A stretch of 64,000 bases of DNA from contig JAJDUF010000013.1 of assembly GCA_022826725.1 (NCBI GenBank), positions 248,001 to 312,000 on the forward strand, read 5' to 3'. Below are positions 1-8,001 of this stretch, piece after piece; within the stretch, counting starts at the first letter, position 1, and every line of letters starts with the position of its first letter. The DNA comes from Chloroflexota bacterium. GTDB taxonomy: Bacteria; Chloroflexota; UBA11872; UBA12225; JAJDUF01. A program made the translations under genes and the position numbers. The notes below the pieces were generated by a model that was given only the letters and a program-made list of their open reading frames with translations, ran no database searches and was not told the origin of the DNA.

Positions 1-2
1 AC

Positions 3-659
3 GTAGATGCCTTTCGCGTGCAGCGGCCGCTCATCCCGGAGTTGAACGACGGCAAGCTCACGATGCTCTTTGTGGGGCGGCTGGAAAAGCGGAAGGGGCT
101 GGTCTATCTGCTGCGTGCGTTGCCCTATGTGCAGCACCACTTCCCGCAGTTGCGCTTGATTGTGGTGGGTGCCTTCGACGAAGAGGACATGCGGGAGTAT
201 CGGCAGGTCGTCGCGGAGCTGGGCCTGCGCGATGTCGTCTTCAAGGGCTTTGTCTCGACGGAAGACAAGCTCCGCTACTACCAAGCGTGCGACCTCTTCG
301 TGTCTCCGGCGCTCGGGCGGGAAAGTCAGGGGATTGTCTTACTGGAGGCCATGGCGGCCGGCAAACCGGTGATTGCCTCCGACATTGACGGGTATCGCGC
401 CGTCTTGCGCCACGGCTTCGAAGGGTTACTGGTCCCACCGGAGAGTCCGGCGGCGCTGGCCGTCGCCATTGTCCGCTTGTTCAGCGACCCGGCCCTGCGC
501 GAGGAGATGGGGCGTCGAGCGCAGGCGCGAGCGCAAGGCTACGGCTGGCCCATCGTCGCGCGGCAGTTGCTCGACTTCTACGCCGAAACCATCGAACGGC
601 AGCAACCGCGCCGCCGCCTGCCGCACACGGCCTTGCCGATCATGTCGAACGGCGCGTGA
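3..659 (+). CDS. PimA-like GT4 glycosyltransferase, C-terminal part (5' end outside window)
   Basis: The reading frame is open to the window edge (VDAFRV before the first internal GTG), so only the C-terminal Rossmann domain of a GT-B glycosyltransferase is present. Visible motifs are the nucleotide-sugar-binding start FVGRLEKRKGL and the late signature GRESQGIVLLEAMAAGKPV followed by ASDIDGYRAVL. These closely resemble mycobacterial PimA, the GDP-mannose-dependent phosphatidylinositol mannosyltransferase. The gene lies 22 nt upstream of a phosphatidylinositol-phosphate-synthase-like gene. Family assignment (GT4) is firm; the PimA role rests on motif resemblance plus that neighbour. Another lipid or polysaccharide mannosyltransferase remains possible. 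Confidence 0.85.
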   Translation, partial: VDAFRVQRPLIPELNDGKLTMLFVGRLEKRKGLVYLLRALPYVQHHFPQLRLIVVGAFDEEDMREYRQVVAELGLRDVVFKGFVSTEDKLRYYQACDLFVSPALGRESQGIVLLEAMAAGKPVIASDIDGYRAVLRHGFEGLLVPPESPAALAVAIVRLFSDPALREEMGRRAQARAQGYGWPIVARQLLDFYAETIERQQPRRRLPHTALPIMSNGA

Positions 660-681
660 CGGCGCCAGGGTAGCGGGAGAC

Positions 682-1287
682 ATGACCGGCTGGCGGCAGA
701 CAATCCAACGGCGGACCCGCGCGGCAGCGGAGCAAGCCGTCGGCCCGCTGGCCCGCTGGGGCGTCTCTCCCAACCAGCTGACCGTCGCCGGCTTGCTGCT
801 CAATGCCGGGGCCGGGGCCATTCTGGCGCTCGGCTGGCTCGTGCCCGGCGGTATCGCCGTGCTCGTCGCCAGCGCCTTCGACCTGTTCGACGGTGCCTTG
901 GCGCGGGTGGCCGGCCGCGAGACGCGCTTCGGCGCGTTCTTCGATTCGACGCTGGACCGCTATTCGGAGGCGCTGCTGTTCTGCGGCTTGCTGATATGGT
1001 TCACGCGCACCGACGACTGGCTGGGTACCCTCCTCTGCTACCTCGCGCTGCTCGGCTCCCTGATGGTGAGCTACGCGCGCGCGCGCGCCGAGGGGCTGGG
1101 GCTGGAGTGTACGGTCGGCTGGTTCCAGCGCCCGGAGCGGATGATTGTGCTCGGCGTCGGCCTCCTGTTGCCCAGCCCCGCCCCCATCGTCAGTCTGGTT
1201 ATCCTCACCGTGCTTTCCCAATACACCGTCATCCAGCGTATGATTCACGTGTATCGCTTGACGGCGGACCGGGAACGGGAGCACTAG
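682..1287 (+). CDS. CDP-alcohol phosphatidyltransferase, phosphatidylinositol phosphate synthase-like
   Basis: This 201-residue integral membrane enzyme carries the complete CDP-alcohol phosphatidyltransferase motif D-x2-D-G-x2-A-R-x8-G-x3-D-x3-D (DLFDGALARVAG then GAFFDSTLDRYSE, about residues 70-105). A later RPER motif after a KARAE-like YARARAEGLG stretch resembles the inositol-phosphate-binding part of actinobacterial phosphatidylinositol phosphate synthase. The ATG at 682 was chosen because the upstream extension overlaps the glycosyltransferase out of frame. The 22-nt gap and shared strand suggest one operon with the PimA-like gene. The substrate (inositol phosphate) is inferred; phosphatidylglycerophosphate synthase is the main alternative. 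Confidence 0.85.
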   Translation: MTGWRQTIQRRTRAAAEQAVGPLARWGVSPNQLTVAGLLLNAGAGAILALGWLVPGGIAVLVASAFDLFDGALARVAGRETRFGAFFDSTLDRYSEALLFCGLLIWFTRTDDWLGTLLCYLALLGSLMVSYARARAEGLGLECTVGWFQRPERMIVLGVGLLLPSPAPIVSLVILTVLSQYTVIQRMIHVYRLTADREREH

Positions 1288-1306
1288 GAGCTGGGCCTAC
1301 CTCACC

Positions 1307-1337
1307 CCGCTCCCCGCCAGGGCCGGGGGGTAGGTCC
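1307..1337. repeat. Degenerate family A palindrome
   Basis: A GC-rich inverted segment ends in the GGGGGGTAGGTCC tail shared with the other family A elements. The arms are imperfect. It lies in the leader of hisB. Confidence 0.4.
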
Positions 1338-1368
1338 TGGATAGCAGTATCGAACCGAGAAGAGCACC

Positions 1369-1977
1369 ATGGACGATCAGAAAGCGCGGACCGCAACGGT
1401 CCACCGCACAACTGCCGAAACCGATGTCCGGGTCTTACTGTGCCTCGATGGGAGCGGCGCGGTGACGGCGGAGACGGGCTTGCCGTTTCTCGATCACATG
1501 CTGGCGCAGCTTGGCCGCCATGGCCTGTTTGACCTGACCGTGCGGGCGCGTGGCGATTTGGAAGTTGACGCGCACCACACCGTCGAGGACGTGGCGCTTA
1601 CACTCGGTCAAGCCTTCCACGAGGCACTCGGAGCGCATCTGGGCATCAGACGCATGGCCGATGCGCTCGTTCCGCTGGACGAGGCACTCGCCCAGGTCGC
1701 CGTGGACCTCAGTGGACGGGGCTATGCGGTCTGCGACTTGGGGCTGCGCGGCCCGGCGACCGGCACCATCGACTCCGATCTGTGGCGGCACTTCCTGGAA
1801 TCGCTGGCGCAAGCCGGGCGCTTCTCCCTCCACGTGCGGGTGCTGGCCGGACGGAACGACCACCACCGGCTGGAGGCGGTCTTCAAGGCACTGGCCCGTG
1901 CCCTGGATATGGCCACCCAACTCGACCCCCGGCGCGCGGCCCAAGTACCGAGCACCAAGGGCAGCCTCACCGCCTGA
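1369..1977 (+). CDS. hisB: Imidazoleglycerol-phosphate dehydratase
   Basis: HisB removes water from imidazole glycerol phosphate to give imidazole acetol phosphate, in cytosolic histidine biosynthesis. The 202-residue length fits the monofunctional enzyme. Family signatures are visible: GLPFLDHMLAQLGRHG, the metal-binding HHTVEDVALTLG, and near the C-terminus GRNDHHRLEAVFKALARAL. No other his genes are in the window, so it is a dispersed biosynthetic gene. A short degenerate GC-palindrome separates it from the lipid genes upstream. Confidence 0.97.
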   Translation: MDDQKARTATVHRTTAETDVRVLLCLDGSGAVTAETGLPFLDHMLAQLGRHGLFDLTVRARGDLEVDAHHTVEDVALTLGQAFHEALGAHLGIRRMADALVPLDEALAQVAVDLSGRGYAVCDLGLRGPATGTIDSDLWRHFLESLAQAGRFSLHVRVLAGRNDHHRLEAVFKALARALDMATQLDPRRAAQVPSTKGSLTA

Positions 1978-2057
1978 TCCCCCGCCTCACCCCCGCGGCC
2001 TCCTGCCATGCGGAGAGGGGGAACGTAGCGGTTGGCATCGCGCCGGTGGTCGCCATG

Positions 2058-2097
2058 ACTCCCCTCCCTGGCAGGGAAGGGGTCGGGGGTTAGGTCC
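2058..2097. repeat. Family A2 palindrome
   Basis: Inverted arms CCCCTCCCTG / CAGGGAAGGGG with the shared tail ending TTAGGTCC. The surrounding gap 1978-2254 holds no other convincing feature. Confidence 0.75.
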
Positions 2098-2254
2098 AGT
2101 TCACCTCCTGCCGCCGGGACTCCCTCTCTGCACGACTCGTTCTTGGCACTGCATCCACCCCGCGGTGCATGGTGGTGCCCCGTACTGCCGACGGCACGGG
2201 ACACCGCCGATGTCTCCGCCACATCCACTCCACAACATCGCACGGGGAGACGCA

Positions 2255-2482
2255 ATGGAGTTTCAGCCCCTTATCCGTTTGGCGATTGCTGCCGGCTGTG
2301 CCGGCGCGCTTATCTGGGCACGGTGGCGGCACCAGCGTGTCCGCTCGCTCAGTACGAGCGACGGTCGCTCCCGAACAGTAGGACTGTCACCAGGCCGACT
2401 GACCTCCAGCATCTACTGGCTTGGTCTCACCGCCAGCGCCGCCCTCGCCGGTCAGGCCCTCGCCAGCCTCGTAGCCCCTTGA
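2255..2482 (+). CDS. Small predicted membrane protein, unrecognised
   Basis: This 75-residue frame starts at an ATG preceded by GGGGAGA, a fair ribosome-binding site. It has two hydrophobic stretches (about residues 6-22 and 54-74) separated by a basic, Ser/Thr-rich loop, compatible with a small two-helix membrane protein. No family is recognised. It overlaps longer out-of-frame reading frames, and its reality rests on the start context and hydrophobic pattern. Confidence 0.4.
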   Translation: MEFQPLIRLAIAAGCAGALIWARWRHQRVRSLSTSDGRSRTVGLSPGRLTSSIYWLGLTASAALAGQALASLVAP

Positions 2483-2726
2483 TCCTCTCCAGTCCACCCC
2501 GGCCCACCAGCATGCCCGGTAGACAGAATCATCTTTGAGATGTGGCTCGGGAGCCTGTGATCCCTGGCACCGATTTCGCTACTTCAGCTACGTCGCTGAG
2601 TCGTGCGGTCATATCAGCCGCTGCCCCTCCTGTGTGAGGACGGCCTCTTCACAGCCCATCGCCCTTGGCGGAACAGCCGGGCTGATGCTAAGGTATTACA
2701 TTGGAAAGCACACACCGATACATGAT

Positions 2727-2755
2727 TTGACAAACATCTTAACGAGGCGTATACT
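2727..2755 (+). promoter_or_regulatory. Sigma-70-type promoter of the marR gene
   Basis: TTGACA (2727-2732) and TATACT (2750-2755) are spaced by exactly 17 bp. The expected transcription start, about 7 nt downstream, falls on the A of the ATG at 2762. There is no Shine-Dalgarno sequence, so the transcript is probably leaderless. Confidence 0.75.
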
Positions 2756-2761
2756 CTAGCC

Positions 2762-3247
2762 ATGAAGCCGATTTCGAAAAGCAGTGCGCCTTCGCCGGAG
2801 GACCTGTGCTATTGGATACACAGCCTTGCCACGGCTTCCCTGAGATGTCTGGCTAGGCGCCTCAGCCCCTACGACATAACCCCACACCAGCTCGCGATCC
2901 TCATGATGTGCTCGGAGGGCTGCGCGGACACTGTCAGCGGGCTTGCCAGAGTGATGCCTATAGACCCCGCCGCGGTGAGCCGGAACGTCCACAGCCTCGC
3001 CCAGCGGGGCCTGCTCGCGAGGACGCCGTCGCAGCGTGACAGACGCTCGGCAACGCTCGGCGTCACCGAAAACGGGAAGGTTTTGCTGGAGGAGCTTGCG
3101 GTGCATATGGAGGCGAACAACCATATGCTCCTAGAGGGAATCGACGCAGGTCAAAGGGATACGTTCGTGGCCACAGTCAAGACGATGCTGGCGAACACCG
3201 CCGCCTACGAGACCACGCGATTAGGAGGGCCAGATGAAACCGGTTAA
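2762..3247 (+). CDS. MarR family transcriptional regulator
   Basis: This 161-residue protein has the MarR winged-helix layout: an N-terminal helix pair, then ITPHQLAILMMCSEG, a recognition region PIDPAAVSRNVHSLAQRGLL, and the wing RTPSQRDRRSATLGVTENGK. MarR proteins bind palindromic operators as dimers and usually control a neighbouring exporter or detoxifying gene. Here the next genes on the same strand are an ABC exporter, the likely target. The ATG follows the -10 box by only 6 nt and has no ribosome-binding site, indicating leaderless translation. A terminator-like hairpin follows the gene, so the exporter may have its own promoter. Confidence 0.88.
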   Translation: MKPISKSSAPSPEDLCYWIHSLATASLRCLARRLSPYDITPHQLAILMMCSEGCADTVSGLARVMPIDPAAVSRNVHSLAQRGLLARTPSQRDRRSATLGVTENGKVLLEELAVHMEANNHMLLEGIDAGQRDTFVATVKTMLANTAAYETTRLGGPDETG

Positions 3248-3264
3248 TCAATAGCCGAGTATAT

Positions 3265-3297
3265 GTAAAGCCCGGCCTTCGGGGGGCCGAGCTTTAC
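3265..3297 (+). terminator. Hairpin terminator after marR
   Basis: GTAAAGC and GCTTTAC arms enclose GGCC/GGCC pairs around a short loop, forming a strong hairpin 18 nt after the marR stop. No long T run follows, so termination could be partial. Confidence 0.55.
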
Positions 3298-3410
3298 CAG
3301 GCTAGAGCGCGCACTAAGCACCCTTCGGCAGGGGAAACTTTGTCTGCGCCCGCCGTGCTTAACGTACTCCCCGGCAACTGCTCTGTCAAGCTCAGAAAGA
3401 GAGGTGCCCA

Positions 3411-4430
3411 TTGCCTGACAAAAACATGGTCGAGGTCCGAGATCTCGTGAAGGTCTATCCGAGCGGCACCCGCGCCGTTGCGGGTATTGACTTCGACGTC
3501 CCCAGGGGGGACTTCTTCGGCTTCCTCGGACCCAACGGCGCTGGCAAGACCACGACGATGAAAATACTCGCCACGCTGCTCAGGAAGACATCAGGAACCG
3601 TCACGGTGGCGGGGCACGACATCGACGCCGACACGAAGGCTGTCCGCCGGGGCATCGGGTTCGCGATGCAGGAAGTGGGGCTCGACGACCTCGCCACGGG
3701 CAGGGACTTCCTCCAGCTTCAGGGCGTGCTCTACGGACTCTCCCGACGCGAGGCCCGGCGGAGAGCCGATGAGCTGCTTGAGCTGGTAGGACTGTCGCAC
3801 GTGGCCGGACAGCGGGTCGGCACCTACTCGGGCGGTATGCGCCGCCGCATTGATCTTGCCGGCGCCCTCATGCACGACCCGGACATCCTCTTCCTCGACG
3901 AGCCGACGGTCGGCCTAGACCCCCAGAGCCGAATCGCGATGTGGGAGCACCTCGAGGACCTGAACGCGAAGGGCGTCACCATCCTGCTCACAACCCAGGT
4001 GATGGAGGAGGCCGACCGCCTCTGCCGCAACATCGCCATCATCGACCACGGACAGATTGTCGCCGGTGGCTCGCCTGAGTCGCTCAAAGCCGAGGTGGGC
4101 GGCGATGTTGTGCAGATCGTCCTCAATGGCTCCGCCGACGGTCCCGATGATGCGCTGAACGAAAAGGCTGAGGGGCTGGTTCGCCAGCAGAGATACACCG
4201 ACGCAACCAACAGAGTCGACGGCGGCATCGCCGTCACCGTCAAGAACGGTAGCGCGGCCGTCCCAGACCTTGTCGGCCTGCTTCACGATAACCGGATTCC
4301 GGTCGCCAGTCTCTCGGTCGCCAGGCCGACGCTCGACGACGTCTTCATCAAGTACACCGGCCGCACAATTCGGGCCGAAGAAGCCACCGGCGACGAGATC
4401 AGCAAGTTGATGGGCCTGAGAAGGAGGTAG
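3411..4430 (+). CDS. ABC exporter ATP-binding protein (DrrA family)
   Basis: This 339-residue nucleotide-binding subunit belongs to the daunorubicin-resistance type. It carries Walker A GPNGAGKTT, the signature YSGGMRRRIDLAG, Walker B LFLDEPTVGLD and an H-loop region replaced by LLTTQVMEEADRL. The C-terminal 100 residues match the extra DrrA domain. The annotated start is TTG with AGAGAGG 7 nt upstream; an ATG five codons later is the alternative. The permease begins 5 nt after its stop, so the two form an operon. DrrAB pumps export hydrophobic drugs or lipids; the cargo here is unknown. Confidence 0.93.
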   Translation: MPDKNMVEVRDLVKVYPSGTRAVAGIDFDVPRGDFFGFLGPNGAGKTTTMKILATLLRKTSGTVTVAGHDIDADTKAVRRGIGFAMQEVGLDDLATGRDFLQLQGVLYGLSRREARRRADELLELVGLSHVAGQRVGTYSGGMRRRIDLAGALMHDPDILFLDEPTVGLDPQSRIAMWEHLEDLNAKGVTILLTTQVMEEADRLCRNIAIIDHGQIVAGGSPESLKAEVGGDVVQIVLNGSADGPDDALNEKAEGLVRQQRYTDATNRVDGGIAVTVKNGSAAVPDLVGLLHDNRIPVASLSVARPTLDDVFIKYTGRTIRAEEATGDEISKLMGLRRR

Positions 4431-4435
4431 CCCCA

Positions 4436-5200
4436 ATGAACATTGCCCGCGAGACCTACTTCATCTACACACGTAGCCTCAAAGCCTGGCTGGGACAACC
4501 GGCCCTCGTCATCTCCACGCTGGTCCCGCCTGTGTTCATGTTCCTCTTTTTCGGGACGCCTCTCAGGGGCATGACCGGCATCCCCGACTTCCCTTCGGAT
4601 GACTACTTCGCATACTTTGCTGGCATGATCATCGTGCTATCCGTGGTCATGAACGGTGCCGATGCCGCCTTCACCCTGCTCACAGACATGCAGTCCGGCT
4701 ACTTCGACAAGCTGCTGCTGGCGCCGATAAACCGTTTCTCGATCCTCATGGGCATGTTGCTCATATCGGGCACACGCGCCCTGGCGCAGGTGCTCGTCAT
4801 CGTCGCGTTGGCCCTAGCCCTCGGGGTCAGCTTCAAGGGCGGCTTGGTGGGCGTGGGGGCCATCATTGTCGCTGCCACGGTCTTCGGAATAGCCACCGCC
4901 TGCATCGGAGTGATAGTCGCTCTGAGGACCAAGAGCGTCCAGGTGACTCAGAACATCCAGATGATGTTCATGCCGCTGGCCTTCCTCACAACGGCACTCA
5001 TGCCCAAGGAGTTCCTTACCGGATGGTTCAAATGGGCGGTGACCGTAAACCCGGTCGACTATGTGCTGGTGTCCGTGCGGACGATCATCATTGTCGGATG
5101 GGACTGGGAGTCTATACTCCCAGGTCTCTGGGTCCTGGCCGCGACCACGGTGATAATGCTCACCGCCGCCACTTGGACCTATAGGCGTGCTACCGCGTGA
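4436..5200 (+). CDS. ABC-2 type exporter permease (DrrB family)
   Basis: This 254-residue membrane protein of the ABC-2 family has about six hydrophobic segments and the conserved ABC-2 region LLLAPINRFSILMGMLL and TALMPKEFLTGWFKWAVTVNPVDYVL. AGGAGG lies just before the ATG and overlaps the end of the ATPase gene, supporting translational coupling. With the upstream DrrA-like ATPase it should form a 2+2 exporter in the cytoplasmic membrane, probably under the nearby MarR regulator. Confidence 0.92.
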   Translation: MNIARETYFIYTRSLKAWLGQPALVISTLVPPVFMFLFFGTPLRGMTGIPDFPSDDYFAYFAGMIIVLSVVMNGADAAFTLLTDMQSGYFDKLLLAPINRFSILMGMLLISGTRALAQVLVIVALALALGVSFKGGLVGVGAIIVAATVFGIATACIGVIVALRTKSVQVTQNIQMMFMPLAFLTTALMPKEFLTGWFKWAVTVNPVDYVLVSVRTIIIVGWDWESILPGLWVLAATTVIMLTAATWTYRRATA

Positions 5201-5223
5201 ACTTCTCGCCTGGTACTAGATGG

Positions 5224-5260
5224 TCGAGGGGAGGGTGGAACCACTACCCTCCTTGCTCGA
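5224..5260. terminator. Hairpin between convergent genes
   Basis: GGAGGGT / ACCCTCC arms (5230-5252), extended by TCGAG / CTCGA, form a strong hairpin between the permease and the convergent membrane-protein gene. It overlaps that gene's last codons. No T run is obvious. Confidence 0.4.
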
Positions 5261-7346
5261 TCACGCTCACGATCCCGAACCGCCGCAACTCCCGGAAGCC
5301 GCTCCCGACGCGCTCTACCTTCGCCGCCGTACACGATACGCAGATGATGGCCGCCGGCCGCTGGTGCTGCGTGGCGAGACGGCCGGAGACGTTGCCGACC
5401 AGCACATGCTCCAGCCGCGGATTGTCCCCGGCCTCGTCTTTGAGGAGTGTCCAGAAAGGATGCTCCCAAGCATTCGTGCCCAGGACCAACCCGATGTTCC
5501 CATGCGTCTGCGAGTTGAGATAGCCGATGGCAGCGCGATAGTCCACGCCGAACGGCCTAGTGGCGAAGTATTGATCTGCGCGCTCGGTAGAGAAGATGGA
5601 GCGTGGCCCGTAGAGTGGGCGGGTTTCGTTGTAGCCGATCACCACCAACGCCGCGACCAGCAGCGCCGTAGCCGCGCCATACCCGATCCGGCGCGACCAG
5701 CCCGGCGACAGCGCGATACTCACGGCCGGCGCCCAGATGACGAAGAGCGGCAGGTGCAGCCGGCTATGCCACGGTTGCCACTTGAGCACCAGGCAAAAGA
5801 GCAGAAAACCGGCCACCAGTACCCCCGCGTAGACCAGCACCGGCCCCCTTCTCAGCACGCCGCTCGCGCAGATCGCGACGAGGGCATACAGGATCAGCAG
5901 CAAGTGGAGCGGATTGCCGGCAATGTCCTCGTGCATGTGGAACGGCTCGACGCGGAATTGCTGACCCTCCGACGTCGTCGCCTGTTGCCACGTGGTGCGC
6001 GGGTCGCTCGCGTCTATCCCGATGAGCGCGTGTGCCCGGTCTATCCACTGCGCCAACTGCTGACCGATCTGTGCTCGGACCTGCTCTGAGCCGCCGGGCG
6101 CGCTGGCGTGCAGGCTGGCGTTCCTGATGACGTTGGAGAGCAGCATCCCCGCGCCGATGACCTCGTTCGTGTAGGACGACGTGCTCGCTCCGTCCTGCCA
6201 GACCAGTGGTGTGCCGTAGAGATTGGTGTTCCGCAGCCAGTGACCGAGATTGAGCGCGAGGACGACGCCCGCGATCAGCAGGACGTGTTGGGAGCAGCGC
6301 CAGCGCATGGCTCGTCCGTAGCCGATTAGCAGCCACACCAGGAGCGGCGCGGCGAAGAGGTACGCCGTCGCCTTCGTCAAGACCGCCAGCCCCAGGGCTG
6401 CGCCCACCCCGGCCGATCCCCCCCAGCCGGGCCTGCGGATCGCTACCAGGACGAAATAGGCCAGGCACACTAGCCAAAAGGTGACTACATAGTCGTTTTG
6501 CGTGCTGGAGGCTTGTAGCATCCCCATCGGCAGCGTCGCCGCGACCACGCTCGCCACCACCTGCCCCGGCCCCGCCGCACCGAGCCGCTGCGCCAGCAGC
6601 GACACGCCAACCACGCTCCCGACCATGCCCAGCCACTGCACCAAGTTGAGCAGCCGGTCACTGCCGGCCAAGAGCTGTAGGTGCGTGAGAATGAATTCGG
6701 CCCCGGGCGGAAAGTGAAGCTGGCGCGGGATGTGCGTCGGGTAGTGTCCCACGCTCTGGTTTTGGATCCAGTGCATCACCCGCGGCAGGTGATAAGTCAT
6801 CGAATCATAGGTGTTCGGCGGCGCGACGATGGCCGTGACGCCGGCGATCACCACAACGGCCACCACACCGCAGATCGCCAGCACGACCATCCGCCCAGGA
6901 AGTCGGCCCGGCCTCTCCCCCATCGCCGCACGACTCCCCCTCTCTACATGGTGGAGAGGGGGCCGAGGGGTGAGTCCCCATGTAGCAACTGCCTCCCTCC
7001 CGAGAAGAGGCTGCCGGTCGCTACGCTGACTCCCCTTCCCTTCAGGGAAGGGGCCGGGGCTTAGGTCTGCACCACCTCCGACCGAAAAACTGGCCCTCGT
7101 CACCACGAGCACGCCCACCGCCACAGCCGCCGCCAAGCTCCAGAGCGCCACCAACCACAGCCAGGTCAGCAGGCCGAACAAACTCAGCCCTTCCGTGAAG
7201 GCCACCACGAGCACGCCCCACACGACCGCTCCGGCCAGCATCGCCTCCCGCCAGCGGCACTCCCGGCCGCTCAAGCACGCGGCCTGACCAAGGCAGAGCA
7301 CCAGAAGTGCCAGGCATACGGGCGGGAGGACTGCGGCTGCGCTCAT
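5244..7346 (-). CDS. Polytopic membrane protein, GT39-like glycosyltransferase
   Basis: This 700-residue protein has about a dozen hydrophobic segments and a periplasmic-loop motif TYDSMTYHLPRVMHWIQN typical of lipid-linked-sugar glycosyltransferases of the ArnT/GT39 superfamily. These transfer sugars from polyprenyl carriers on the outer membrane face. The donor and acceptor cannot be told. Residues about 93-145 are unusual: they are the in-frame translation of two intergenic GC-palindromes (7029-7067 and 6933-6977), giving SPGPFPEGKG and TPRPPLHHVERG in a loop between helices. The frame stays open through both. No ribosome-binding site is obvious before the ATG. Confidence 0.75.
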   Translation of the reverse strand: MSAAAVLPPVCLALLVLCLGQAACLSGRECRWREAMLAGAVVWGVLVVAFTEGLSLFGLLTWLWLVALWSLAAAVAVGVLVVTRASFSVGGGADLSPGPFPEGKGSQRSDRQPLLGREAVATWGLTPRPPLHHVERGSRAAMGERPGRLPGRMVVLAICGVVAVVVIAGVTAIVAPPNTYDSMTYHLPRVMHWIQNQSVGHYPTHIPRQLHFPPGAEFILTHLQLLAGSDRLLNLVQWLGMVGSVVGVSLLAQRLGAAGPGQVVASVVAATLPMGMLQASSTQNDYVVTFWLVCLAYFVLVAIRRPGWGGSAGVGAALGLAVLTKATAYLFAAPLLVWLLIGYGRAMRWRCSQHVLLIAGVVLALNLGHWLRNTNLYGTPLVWQDGASTSSYTNEVIGAGMLLSNVIRNASLHASAPGGSEQVRAQIGQQLAQWIDRAHALIGIDASDPRTTWQQATTSEGQQFRVEPFHMHEDIAGNPLHLLLILYALVAICASGVLRRGPVLVYAGVLVAGFLLFCLVLKWQPWHSRLHLPLFVIWAPAVSIALSPGWSRRIGYGAATALLVAALVVIGYNETRPLYGPRSIFSTERADQYFATRPFGVDYRAAIGYLNSQTHGNIGLVLGTNAWEHPFWTLLKDEAGDNPRLEHVLVGNVSGRLATQHQRPAAIICVSCTAAKVERVGSGFRELRRFGIVSVIEQGG
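6933..6977. repeat. Family A palindrome inside a coding region
   Basis: CCCCCTCTC / GGAGAGGGGG arms around ACATGGT with a GTGAGTCC tail. It lies within the minus-strand membrane-protein gene and is translated in frame. Confidence 0.85.
7029..7067. repeat. Family A2 palindrome inside a coding region
   Basis: CCCCTTCCCT / AGGGAAGGGG arms with a TTAGGTC tail. It lies within the minus-strand membrane-protein gene and is translated in frame as SPGPFPEGKG. Confidence 0.85.
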
Positions 7347-7380
7347 CGCCAGCCAGGATACAGCGGAAGAGCCGCCAGCC

Positions 7381-7455
7381 GTTAGCTGTCAGCCGTCAGC
7401 CTCGATCCCTCCACCGCTTCAAGCCAAGTGCTGACGGCTGATAGCTGAAAGCCGG
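7381..7455. repeat. Family D inverted repeat (AGCTGATAGCTGACGG type)
   Basis: Two inverted copies (7382-7400 and 7431-7449) of an imperfect AGCTGNCAGCCGTCAGC motif flank a 30-nt spacer. Related copies occur at 11048-11079 and 30544-30593. Confidence 0.65.
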
Positions 7456-7481
7456 TAAGCGGTAACGTAGACTGGACTGCT

Positions 7482-7883
7482 GTGAACGTATCCGCCGATT
7501 CTCAAGCCGTCGAGACTGTCGTGCGGCGCTATTACGCTGCGTTAGAGGCCGGCACGCCGCTCGCGCCGTTCTTTGATCTGGATGGACCGTGGCAGCCGGT
7601 GGTCAAGATCGGCACCGAGGCCGGCGAATTCGACGTTGGCCGCGCCGCCGTCGCCGCTGTCCTGGCAAAGGTCAGCCGCGAGCTACGTGACAATCGCTTG
7701 GAATCGCGGCGGCTGTGCCTGCACGTGGCCGGTGACACGGCCTGGTTTGCCGACGAGGTGTGGTGGGCCGGCACGGCCCGCGGCGCGCCGTTTGCCGGCT
7801 ACACCCGCTGGAGTGGCGTGCTCCGCCGCCGGGCAGCGCAGTGGCGGTTTGTCCTGCTGCACGTGTCCGAGCCGGTCGAATGA
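7482..7883 (+). CDS. NTF2-like / SnoaL-like domain protein
   Basis: This 133-residue protein has the NTF2-fold layout: an N-terminal helix [15 protein letters not shown], a middle strand-helix region, and C-terminal strands ending [23 protein letters not shown], the pattern of the SnoaL_3/DUF4440-like group. Such domains are small-molecule-binding or ketosteroid-isomerase-like pockets, and no substrate can be assigned. The start is GTG at 7482. A TAGACT box lies 8 nt upstream with no ribosome-binding site, so translation may be leaderless. Confidence 0.75.
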   Translation: MNVSADSQAVETVVRRYYAALEAGTPLAPFFDLDGPWQPVVKIGTEAGEFDVGRAAVAAVLAKVSRELRDNRLESRRLCLHVAGDTAWFADEVWWAGTARGAPFAGYTRWSGVLRRRAAQWRFVLLHVSEPVE

Positions 7884-7923
7884 CCGGCCCGCATCGCGCC
7901 CCATTCCCGGCTGCCTACGTCAG

Positions 7924-7965
7924 ACTCCCCTCTCTACATGGCGGGGAGGGGCCGGGGGTGAGGCC
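7924..7965. repeat. Family A palindrome
   Basis: CCCCTCTC / GGGGAGGGG arms around TACATGGC with a GTGAGGCC tail, in the leader of guaA. Confidence 0.8.
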
Positions 7966-8001
7966 CGCCATTGCTCCAGGTCGAAAGGGAACAGTCGTAA
8001 G

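Noticed and set aside
2483..2726. Small open frame at 2535-2759
   Set aside because: No ribosome-binding site or domain. It overlaps the marR promoter.
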